The notes under the pieces were generated by a model that made no database searches, was not told where the DNA came from, and worked only from the letters and a program-made list of their open reading frames with translations. Shown here piece after piece: positions 1 through 8,860 of a stretch of 64,000 nucleotides of DNA. How positions within the stretch are numbered: the first letter of the stretch is position 1; each line of letters starts with the position of its first letter. This stretch comes from Sordariomycetes sp. S80-01Y (Eukaryota; Ascomycota; Sordariomycetes): positions 1,426,001 to 1,490,000 of the forward strand of contig JAXQJY010000026.1 of assembly GCA_037042185.1 (NCBI GenBank). The letters are read 5' to 3'. A program made the position numbers and the translations under genes.

Positions 1-5
1 ATAGA

Positions 6-33
6 TATACCTACCACTCTATACCTACCACTC
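6..33. repeat. Two-copy 14-bp tandem repeat at the window edge
   Basis: The 14-base unit tatacctaccactc occurs twice, back to back and identical. It starts only five bases into the window, so more copies could lie upstream. It does not resemble a telomere repeat. The rest of the first 370 bases shows nothing else I can identify beyond the 3' flank of the DUF3716 gene. Confidence 0.7.
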
Positions 34-373
34 CCTTTGTAACACATTCATTGATTCTGCTTATTGAGAACCAGATCTTTTAGCGAAAACAAGGATTCTA
101 GGGCGACATCATGTTAAGAAATTGGACATGAACCAGCAACGAAACGACAGAAATGATATGGCTTTTCAGACCGGGGTTTGTGACATGAGGCTCTGCCTAC
201 TTAGGACAAAGATGAGTGAAAACTGCCGTTGACTTACGCTATGGAAGTCGATAAAAACGCCTAGAAATAAAAACCCCTGTCGCGTATAGCTCAGATGTGA
301 GCTGAAGTTACTCTACTCCGTACCCCAGGGTGACGGGCAAGTGGTTGTCGTAAGAAGTCAAAAATGCGACGTT

Positions 374-1666
374 TTAAGCATCGCACACAGCATTACAGGA
401 GAGCCTTTGGCTTCCCAAGAATTTCTGCACCTTGACCTTCAGTATCTCAAATGTTTCGGTGCCGTCATCAAGGCAATGGCTCAACATTAGGGCATGAGCT
501 TTGAGGATGATATCGTCCGAATTGAGGAGAGGCTCGAGACAACGGCCGAGGTCAAGGGTGGTTTCAGCCTCGGAAGCAGTAGATGAGGCATCTTCAGGCC
601 GATCTTCTTCACTGTTCACCTCAAAGACAGGCTGGTTGCTCCTGTTGTGGCTGCAGTGGCTTCCCCTGCCCGACCAGATGCAGCTGGCGCAAGCCCCAGT
701 GCTCTCAGGCGAATCCACGATACAAAAGTGCTTCCACCTTCCAAACCCATCCAGACACTGATTGCAATTTGTGGAAGCTTCGGGTCCAGAGATATGAATC
801 AGGAGGCTCTTTATGTTCTCGGACCGCGTCAAACCCGGCGACTTGATCCGAAAATCGTGGCAGTCGGGCCAACGCTGGGCTGGCTTCCGCGCTAGAGTTA
901 TTTGTCTAGAGCTCAGCGTTTTGAAGTTGAGTATGCCTTTTGACCAGTAGTGAGCGACCTCCCATGTGGTTTTCTCGGTGATGTCCATAGGCTCCGGCGC
1001 TTTCCAGTGACTGGGGCACGATGCGTTGGGCGGAGACGACTGGACGCCTGGCGTCGCAGAGCGGAGCACAGTGGTCTGCCTATTGTCGCGAACAAGGGTG
1101 TTGCTGTGTTGAGAGTTGACCAACTGCTCGTTTTTGCTACAAGTAGGCGAATGATGAACTGTACAGTTCTGCTCCGGCCACTGAGCCGATGTGTCGTGGT
1201 GGCCAGAAACGTCCAGCTGGGCGTCTGAAGCCGGGCCATCCTGGTGATCAGCTTCGGCATTAGTCTTTGAATGATCCGTCGAGTCGGGGTCCGAGTACGG
1301 ATTGGCAAAGTGTAGATCTGGCCTAGGAGATGCGAGATTGCCTGGTTGACCAATATGCTCCTCGGCGTTGCCTTGGGTCGTGGCTTTCTGTTTCTTTTGG
1401 GCCTCATCTGCGCAGGACTGAGTTTGGTTGGCTTTCGGTGAGTTGAATTGCAGCTCGTGATCCTTGGCTGCACACAGAGCTGGAGAGGCCGGAGAGTCCT
1501 TGTTAACGGGAGAATCCACATGAGCTAGGTAGGCCACCCGTTCTTCAACTGTTTCGCCAAAGCAACTCAACGGATGAGAACCGCCACAGAGCTTTTCCTT
1601 AGATGCATGTTGCTCAGTAGCCTCGTCAAGTGCAGATTGGGCGTTGTGGTGATCCATCTTACTCAT
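374..1666 (-). CDS. DUF3716-domain protein (fungal Cys-rich module)
   Basis: This is a single open frame of 430 codons from the first true ATG; a longer frame upstream opens only with GTG. The first ~220 residues are low-complexity and polar (rich in H, N, Q, S), so probably disordered. Near residues 301-341 there is a compact cysteine cluster: CNQC, then a Cys about 14 residues on, then CASC and a final Cys-Ser-His, with Gly and aromatic residues between. This spacing matches DUF3716, a small Cys-rich module common in large lineage-specific families of filamentous fungi. Its function is unknown and metal binding is only a guess. An acidic, Ser-rich linker and a short C-terminal helical region follow. 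The gene stands alone, with no recognised gene within 600 bases downstream of its start. Further upstream exons cannot be excluded. Confidence 0.6.
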   Translation of the reverse strand: MSKMDHHNAQSALDEATEQHASKEKLCGGSHPLSCFGETVEERVAYLAHVDSPVNKDSPASPALCAAKDHELQFNSPKANQTQSCADEAQKKQKATTQGNAEEHIGQPGNLASPRPDLHFANPYSDPDSTDHSKTNAEADHQDGPASDAQLDVSGHHDTSAQWPEQNCTVHHSPTCSKNEQLVNSQHSNTLVRDNRQTTVLRSATPGVQSSPPNASCPSHWKAPEPMDITEKTTWEVAHYWSKGILNFKTLSSRQITLARKPAQRWPDCHDFRIKSPGLTRSENIKSLLIHISGPEASTNCNQCLDGFGRWKHFCIVDSPESTGACASCIWSGRGSHCSHNRSNQPVFEVNSEEDRPEDASSTASEAETTLDLGRCLEPLLNSDDIILKAHALMLSHCLDDGTETFEILKVKVQKFLGSQRLSCNAVCDA

Positions 1667-3296
1667 GGATTGCTTCAGAGCTGGTCGATCACTGGGGCTC
1701 ACCAGGTAGAGCAGACGGCGGTTGAAGGTAGACAGACTTCAATGTCAGGCCTAAAGGGCGACTTGGCTTTCTATTTGATCTTTAGCCAGGAATGAAGAAG
1801 TCCAAGATCCGGAACAGTGACTGGAAACTCTTACAGTTCTCAAGAGCTTCCGGTGACCACAAATTTTGCCCGCAGCTGCTGGGCAGTATGAACAGCTCCA
1901 ATGGTCAGCGCCCATGACTGCCCAACTCACTGCTCGCAGCTGCTTGGGAGGGGCTGGAGAACCTCTGGAGCTTGTCTGGGAATATCAAAGATCGTAGCTC
2001 AGCCGCAGGCACTCCAGAAGTGCCACTCTTTGTTCTCGACGTGTATGGTCTTCCTGGAGTGAGAGCTAATCTTTACGAAATAGGTCGCCCGTCAGGCTAT
2101 AAACGAGAGGTTCTTTTTATCGCGGGGTCACGCTAATTGGATGCTCAATGCTGTGTTGTGTGATATGTCAGTAGTAACATTGTGGCTGGTTCCGGCGGCC
2201 GGAGCGATGAACATACCATCGTCAAGCTCAAAATGATTTTTCGGCAATCAATAAATGAAAATATTATCCAGATCATTCTTTGAGGTGATATTGACCGTTT
2301 CATTGCTTCATCCTGCGCAAATCCGCTCGCAAATGAAGATTCGTATGATTACTTTTGGACGTCTTGAGCGGAAGACTTCCTCATTTTGACGACCATGGTA
2401 ATCGAATGCGTGTGACCAATTTCTATGAGTGTTTTGACATAGCTCTCACATCAGGAGAATTTCCAATAAGCTGTCAACAGTTGATGGGTGGACTTCGCTA
2501 AGCTGGCGCTGTAGAGGCAACGAAATATCTGCTGATGACTGCCGACTGACAATAGCTTACAGAATGTTGAATAAACTGCTGATCAGCATCATTGATTCGG
2601 TGGACAGCCGAGCTTTCCTGGTTGATGTTACCCCGTAACATCGGTATCGACATAAGGGGTGATCTCGTCTCACCCGTCAAAGTCGGGATAAAGGCCTGAA
2701 TACTATCTCCTAAGTCAAACTTAACCACTAATTGGTGCCACTATCATAGCAGACATTGTTGGCGGAGTTGAGCTTAGAGCTGGGAAAGCTTCATACATCT
2801 TCAGGTCGGCTCTGATGCTCCAAGCTCTGCGGTAGTGGGCAGCCATGCCCTCTTACTAACGATGTGCACTTAGAACTCTTAATACGTGGGAAATATGATG
2901 TGCCAAATCCTTAGAGAAATATCCACCTGGCAGCACGTTTACTGGTGTCGAAAGGCCTTTATTGTGATTTGCGAATAGTGTAAGGCAAGCATATCAGTCA
3001 CAACGTAATATCTAAATGGCGTTTGAGGCGTGCTCTATCGGAGCACCTCGAAAATCTTTGCGACTTAAGTTGACGTGAATCACGATGATCCGTACTGGGA
3101 GGCGCCAAATGAGCTTCATTGCTCTTCCGAGGGTGAACTTTCGTCCCGAGACCTACCACGAACGGAGGGGCAAAGAATGGTGAATACGGAAGGAGAAGAT
3201 GAGAGCGCGAAATGGTAGTTGTTTGCACCATTCCTGTAGTACTTGTTTGGATCTATCGGTGCCAACGTTCGTTGTGCTTGCTTACTTGTCTATACA
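1667..3296. other. Gene-poor spacer between DUF3716 gene and cdc123
   Basis: This stretch of about 1.6 kb has no long open frame and no recognisable protein. It holds the 5' flank of the DUF3716 gene and the 3' flank of cdc123. The only coding-like signal is the possible small spliced gene on the minus strand near 2446-2846, listed separately. Confidence 0.5.
2446..2846 (-). CDS. Possible small three-exon gene, unknown product
   Basis: Hypothetical model: exons 2797-2846, 2561-2702 and 2446-2508 on the minus strand give 84 codons plus a stop. The ATG has a good context (gggcATGGC). The donors are GTATGA and GTAAGC, with acceptors GATAG and CTACAG, giving introns of 94 and 52 nt. The second junction keeps the frame without adjustment and yields a helical, Leu-rich C-terminus ending in ILLM. 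The first junction was chosen to keep the frame, so it is weaker evidence. The middle exon (around residues 18-64) has normal protein-like composition with no low complexity. I recognise no domain. It could equally be a gene remnant or chance. Confidence 0.25.
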
Positions 3297-4544
3297 TCAT
3301 GTGCTCGACCCGGGCTGCCCTGCCGCTTGCTCCCAGATTCCATCACCCCTCCCTTCAGTCAAGTTTCTCCACTGCGTCAAAAACTCCCGTAAACCACCTC
3401 CTCCTACGGCGCTTGCATCGACAACTTCCTTGGGCAGTTTGTGTGCCGAGTACTGGGGCGAGCTGAAGTTGAAAGCTGCTGGGTCGTCCTTCTCGAGGAT
3501 GCGCATCTCGGGGAGGCGCTTCCGTCTTGGGCCATCAGGGGATTCCTCGTCCTCAGTCTCGAAATCCGTCTCTCCATCGCTGCTCTCGTCTACGAAGTCT
3601 TCCTGGCTCACTGACCCATACAGTGGTCTAGGGACCTCCATATCCAGCAGCTCTTTCCAGCCAAAAAGCAAGCTGTCAGTCTTTGGCGCCCACGGGTTGA
3701 TGTCAATCAACTTGATATTCCCCAATCCATCATCTGCGAGGTAGCTTTCCGAGATGTAAACATCAAACGTGAAGCTAGAGTCGGGAAAGCTGAATTTCAA
3801 CGTGCTGTCGAAGAACTTCTTGATCTTCAGCTGCAGCTTTGGTCGCAGCTCGGCCAAGAAATCGTAGTGATTTAGATCTCTCTGTGTGATCCCAATCAGA
3901 TTCCTATGCTTCACGAAACACCGGAACTCAAGCGCAGGATGTGGCGAGAAGAACGGGCGCAAAACAAGTACAGGGGCGAAGGGCTTGGATGCGGGTGCCG
4001 GTGTGCACTCATCAAACGCATGACTCAGGTCATGCGACACGAATGAAGACGACTTCAAGAGCAGGTAGATGTCGTTGGGGTTTGTGCACTTGAGCGTGTT
4101 TTGGTGATTTGATATCCATTTTGCGTCCTTTGGTGACGACCAGTTGAGCTTGGGGACGACGGCGCCACCAAGCTCTGCAATCTTGTCTTGGATGAGGCGA
4201 TGAGTTTCTGGGAAGCGCTGATTAGGAGGGAGCGATGAATGTGTTTCCTCTTCTTCGTCGTCCGACTCGACTTCCTCAACCCGAGCTCTTGACGTTGGTG
4301 TCGGTTGCCAGTCCTCTTCTTCGTCGTCTTGCCCGTCATCGTCGGCCAGGATTATGCCGTCCTCATGAAGGTAGGATACAAATTCTGGAGACAGCGGAAT
4401 TATCCTCGACTTGATGGTTGAGCTTCGGTATTTGGGATACCACGAGTCGTAAGAGCAGTTCTGAATGTGGTCTTTGGTGGCAGGCGGGAAGACGGGCTCT
4501 TCAGGATCGTCATCGCCAAGGTCAACGGTGGGGAGATGAGGCAT
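3297..4544 (-). CDS. cdc123: Cdc123/D123 family eIF2 assembly chaperone
   Basis: This is an intronless 415-codon gene. Cdc123 is an ATP-grasp-fold cytosolic protein that joins eIF2 gamma to eIF2 alpha, so it is needed for translation initiation and cell-cycle entry. Family signs: an N-terminal core around residues 28-55 (CSYDSWYPKY, then IIPL and FVSYL); an acidic insert at about 65-100; the conserved SSPKDAKW segment near 150; the LRPFF...EFRCFV strand near 200-215, with HRNLIGITQRD following; and the DINPWAPKTDSLLF motif near 290 that carries the metal- and ATP-binding Asp/Asn. Length fits fungal members (about 370-450). The tail after residue 310 is acidic and variable. The gene is divergent from cwc21 across only 374 bases. 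Confidence 0.93.
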   Translation of the reverse strand: MPHLPTVDLGDDDPEEPVFPPATKDHIQNCSYDSWYPKYRSSTIKSRIIPLSPEFVSYLHEDGIILADDDGQDDEEEDWQPTPTSRARVEEVESDDEEEETHSSLPPNQRFPETHRLIQDKIAELGGAVVPKLNWSSPKDAKWISNHQNTLKCTNPNDIYLLLKSSSFVSHDLSHAFDECTPAPASKPFAPVLVLRPFFSPHPALEFRCFVKHRNLIGITQRDLNHYDFLAELRPKLQLKIKKFFDSTLKFSFPDSSFTFDVYISESYLADDGLGNIKLIDINPWAPKTDSLLFGWKELLDMEVPRPLYGSVSQEDFVDESSDGETDFETEDEESPDGPRRKRLPEMRILEKDDPAAFNFSSPQYSAHKLPKEVVDASAVGGGGLREFLTQWRNLTEGRGDGIWEQAAGQPGSST

Positions 4545-4918
4545 GTTGTAAATCTTCGGAAACCGTCGATGACTTTGACGAGATGGACGATTTCACAACG
4601 ATATAGCTGCGGGTTGTTGAAGATGAAAAGTGAAAAGATCCGGGTCGACCGATGTGTGACTGTTCATCCTTGAGTCACGATGGATGCATAAATCTATTCA
4701 TAAATCTTCATGCCCCGCTATCCGCATCAATTCTGCCGTCCAGCGCGTCAGAGGTGGGCCTCACCGCCTGCCGTTTCAGTCTTCACATTTACGCGCCGTT
4801 ACCTCTCCCTGGCGCTCACCATCAATCTCGATCATCACTCTCTCCACGAAAGATCAATTTTGCCCAAAGCTACCCATCCGAATCTGTTAGAATTTCTATT
4901 TTTCGAGTATTGTTTGTC
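4545..4918. promoter_or_regulatory. Shared divergent promoter, cdc123 / cwc21
   Basis: These 374 bases separate two divergent start codons, so both promoters must overlap here. The cwc21 side carries a pyrimidine-rich tract (about 4795-4855), typical of fungal leaders. I see no clear TATA box. Confidence 0.5.
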
Positions 4919-5513
4919 ATGTCTGATAACGTCGGCCTCTCCACACCACGCGGCAGCGGGACCTCTGGCTACGTCCAGCGCAACCTCGCACACATTCGTC
5001 CCCGAGATCGCGGTGCGCCCTACCCGCCCAAGGACTCTGATGCTCTACGACACCGGCCGCGTCAACCCGATCAAGGTATCCTCGATCATGAGCGTAAGCG
5101 CGCTGTAGCACTCAAAGTATATGAGTTGAAGTTGGAACTTCTTGACGAGATGGAAAAGGAAGAGGAAGAGTCAGTCCTCCCTACGCATTGCAATAATCAT
5201 AAAGCTAATTCTCAGGAGATTGGATGAGGAAGAACTGAAGGAACTCAATGAAAAATGCAGCAAGCTACGGGAGAAACTCGAAGGGGGGCATGGGACGGAG
5301 AACGACAAAGTGGCTCCCAGGGAAAAGTTCAAGGGGCACCAGGTGCATGAGATGGCAGACGCAAAGCTCAAAGAGATGGACAAATGGGGCAGGGCGCTCA
5401 AGATCCCTTCAAATTACGAGGAAGGTAGTCATTGGAGAAGACAAGAAGAGAGGATGAGAAGTGCAGTGGAAAGAGACGACAACGACGACGAGGAAAGACG
5501 GCATCGCGACTGA
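4919..5513 (+). CDS. cwc21: Pre-mRNA splicing factor Cwc21 (SRm300/SRRM2 family)
   Basis: Two exons, 4919-5169 and 5216-5513, are joined over a 46-nt intron (donor GTCAGT, acceptor CTCAG) and give 182 residues. Cwc21 is a small spliceosomal protein that sits near Prp8 and Snu114 at the catalytic core. The N-terminus has the family signature GLSTPRGSGTSGYVQRNL (residues about 5-22), which contacts the spliceosome centre. It is followed by a charged cwf21 helix, with repeated Glu/Lys heptads from about residue 62 through the exon junction to 105. The C-terminus is acidic and Arg-rich, but there is no long RS domain as in metazoan SRRM2. Length fits fungal Cwc21. The reading frame carries through the splice junction (Glu codon split 2+1), which supports the model. 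Confidence 0.9.
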
Positions 5514-6091
5514 ATCGAACACTATTGTGCTTTTGAAGCAACTGTATATGTGAAAGGGTTTCGTAAGCGAAGAATAATAACTTTCGCACTCCAAAGATTC
5601 ACCTCAGCCTTGTCGAGGGCCGCAAGAGGCAACTTTGTACGGGGATAAGAATCTGGCGCAGCAGCCCAACACGCCACAGCACTGTCGTAGGGCGTCGACA
5701 ACGACTCTAAAGGGTGTTGGAGCGCGATTCTCACTCGCATCTCGTTGGCATCGATTGGTGATGAGGTCGGGGCATGCTTCGTACTGCGCTGTTGTGGAAC
5801 CAATCAGCGGCGCTTAGCCCCCTTGAACGACCAACCAACTGCATATACTGAGACAAGCTCTGCGACAACGCATTGAACGGGCGGTTAGGTAGTTACCCCT
5901 GCTGCTCCAGAGGCTAGTATGCTGCGCCATCTCTCAGCGCGTCGGGTCGGGGGGCCCTGTCGTATTATAGAGCACCTTGAAGTTGCCGTAGAAGGACCAA
6001 CTAACCTGGCCACGGTTACATCTTCACTTTACCTTCTCAGTTATTACTCCAATGGAGTTCAACGATCCGGTGCCCTTAGCATCATCTCGAC
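5514..6091. other. Spacer between cwc21 and HeLo-like gene A
   Basis: About 580 bases hold the 3' flank of cwc21 and the promoter/leader of the next gene. A 93-codon minus-strand frame (5522-5803) overlaps here but shows no recognisable feature. The last 80 bases before the start are pyrimidine-rich. Confidence 0.45.
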
Positions 6092-8260
6092 ATGGAGCCA
6101 GCTTCGTTGGCACTTGGCGTTTTGCCCTTGATTGTCCCACTAACTGTCAAGATTCTAAAGAAAAGACAGGTTTACAAATCCGCTTCCAAAGATCTCAAGA
6201 GCATCCTTGAAAAGATCGAGCTCATCGGCCTGATATGCGGCCGTATAGAAGACGACTTTAAGTCCCCTGGTTCATACTATGAGGGCGCAATCCTGAGCCA
6301 AGCTTTGAAAAAGTGCTATGACACCGTATCGAGCGTTCACGACACGCTCGAAGGTGTAAATGGTTCCAAAGAGGGCAGAAGACGTTCTCTGCAGTATGTG
6401 TTCAGCAAGTCTCAAATTGATCAGTCCTTGGCCGATCTGAATGATTCGGTATCCATGCTCAACACATGCCTCACAATGAGCAATTTTCTGGACACTAAGG
6501 TCTTGTATGTTAAGCGACACCTGAGTGAGCAATTCTGACACCCCGCAGAATATCAAAAACCAACCAGTCGGCTCCTTTGACCATCCAGAACGTCTACATT
6601 TCGAACTCGTTGCCAGAAGCATGCTCCGACGAATTGACAACGATTCCTGCAGGACAGCGACGAAGACCAGGATTCAAAGCCAAACCGATTACAAGCTCCT
6701 ACACGAGCCGTTTTCTCTTATATCAAACAGATACAGTTTGTACCAAAGACGAAAGCGACGCTGATGTAGGTACATTCCGCTCGTGCCTCATTGGATCTCC
6801 GATGTTGGGCACTTTCATCAAGCTAGCGATGCGATACGGTCCTCTGAGTCCACCTAGTTTGACTCTCAACATGCCTCGAATAATATATGAAGAGCATGAT
6901 AAGACTCTATTTGATTCTGTTATGCGCTTTGCTCCGGGTCAAGGAGCCACACCGCAAGACGTCGCTCGGTGGGTGGCCAGGTTCGAAGTCAAGCCTAGCA
7001 TGCAGCTCGTTGATCAGAATGGCAACAGAAGGGACTCAATAATTGGGGTAAGTTATCCGAAAGTCAATGATGCTGGGTAGCGTTGACAGATCGAAGCTGC
7101 TAGTTGCTTGGAACAAGCCCGAAGCCCTCACGTACTTGCTTGACCGCGGAGGCCAAGACCTATGTGATGAACAGTGAGGGCTTATGTTGCATGATTTGCT
7201 TCCATGAGCATTCGGGCTGACACCATCCAGACACTTATCCTGTGGCCTGCCTTGGTCTAGGGGACGCTCCAAGGGCCGACAAGAAACCATCAGGCTCTAC
7301 ACTGACATGCGTGGCCCACTCCTCACCCTGGAAGAATATAGTGAAGTCCTATTCTCAAGCACTCATCCATCTGCTCTTCACCAGATGTTTAAGCAGTGGA
7401 AGAGCGATTTTGACGACGAGTTGGAGGATTTCGTCGCAACAACTATAGAAATATTCCTCATCAAGTTTCGATCATTACATCATCGATTCGACGCTAGGAC
7501 TTGGGCGTTGCCTGTTGGCGATCTCCTCAAGTCCGGCTGGGACATACATCGTGAGAGCGAATTTTTCGGGAACACCTTCTTATCCCGTATCCTGAGTAAT
7601 CCTTCCTCATCGTCAATTGATATCCTTGAAGCTGCGTCGAAGTGGCTCGAAGTTCTGCAGCATACATCAGTGGACAACGACGGCTACCTGTATGTTGAGC
7701 TCATGGTTCAACTGAACAGCTTGGATCCAGATTTTGAAACCCCCAATGAGTGGATGACAGCGGAAATGGAAGCATGGGACTCAATGGACGGCAGAATAAG
7801 GTTGGAAATTCTGTTCGACATCGTCAACCCTGGTCTCAGGATCCCTTTGTACGCGAACCCAGAAGAGACGGACGATTTGCTTCAACTGATGCCGCTGTTC
7901 CGAGAAGGCCATCAATTGCCTCTCTCAATGTACGGGATATCGGAGCCTTCGCACCAAGATTGGAAACGAAAAAGAGCAACGGAGGAATCATTTGAGATTC
8001 ATACCTTCTACTGGAGCAGTTGGCCTTTTCTCAACGACACTGACTCGGTTTTATCCTCGATACGGCATTTCAATAACCTCAACGAAGGCACTTCTAAAGC
8101 TTTGGCGACTCACGACCGCTTTTTACAGCTGATGAGCAGCCGATTTGAAAGACTGCAAGAGGCAAAATGGAGAAAGTTGAAAAAGAAGAATGGACTTGCG
8201 CATAGGTTAATGCCTGGGGGTTGGGAGCTGGATTGGTGGGAATACCAGGGAGGCTGGTAG
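6092..8260 (+). CDS. HeLo/STAND-like N-terminal domain protein, tandem copy A
   Basis: Four exons (6092-6504, 6549-7047, 7097-7173, 7231-8260) give 672 residues. Introns are 44, 49 and 57 nt, with donors GTATGT, GTAAGT and GTGAGG. The N-terminus (MEPASLALGVLPLIVPL...) and the all-helical stretch to about residue 137 resemble the fungal N-terminal domains of STAND/NLR proteins (HeLo-like and SesA-type, about 140 residues). In characterised members such domains act at membranes in cell death and non-self recognition. No P-loop NTPase (no GxxxxGKS/T) follows, so it is not a full NLR. Exon 3 encodes 26 residues resembling half an ankyrin repeat (ALTYLLDRGG). Exon 4 encodes about 340 residues of an unknown helical region ending in MPGGWELDWWEYQGGW. 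The downstream neighbour is a paralogue with the same exon plan. Function unknown. Confidence 0.75.
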
Positions 8261-8860
8261 AATCATCGTTCCTGGTTGAGAATGTTTCTGGCTCCTTCTC
8301 TGCAAGGGTACAACAGCAATCAAGCTTGCTTTATTTATGTATTTTGAGCCAAGAAGCGGTTTGCGACCTGTACGTCGTTAAGAATGACTCGACGGGGTTG
8401 CATGACCAATGGGATCCAGATATGGGCTCTGTACCTCTGTAAATAGGCCTATTGAAATCATCAACTAGATGTCCATGCTAAAATTCTCGATGGAACCAAA
8501 GAAACGATGGTAACTTTCTGATCCGCGATGGGCTGCTTCCGCTCCAAGATGATATCTTAGTTCCACTCTTTAGCTAATCCATGTTGAAGAGAGCCTACCT
8601 GCAACATCAGCCATCCACGCTCGCGAATTTTTGCACATTGAATCAACCAGTGACACAGCCTCTCCTTCTTGTGACTCGATGTCTTTCCTGCAGCGTCACC
8701 CAATGAAAGCAGTATGCAGTATCAGGCCCCCGCACTGGTAAGGCAGATTTCGAGCATCCAAGGCTGCGCACAGCGCAATTCCTTGCAACGACTGCGAACA
8801 TCATCATATTCCTCAGTCACCTTCATCAATACTTCCGAATTACATTGCGACTCATCTATT
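8261..8860. other. Spacer between tandem paralogues A and B
   Basis: These 600 bases hold the 3' end of copy A and the promoter of copy B. A weak pyrimidine-rich tract precedes the copy B start. I see no repeat at either end of the duplicated unit that would show how it was duplicated. Confidence 0.45.
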
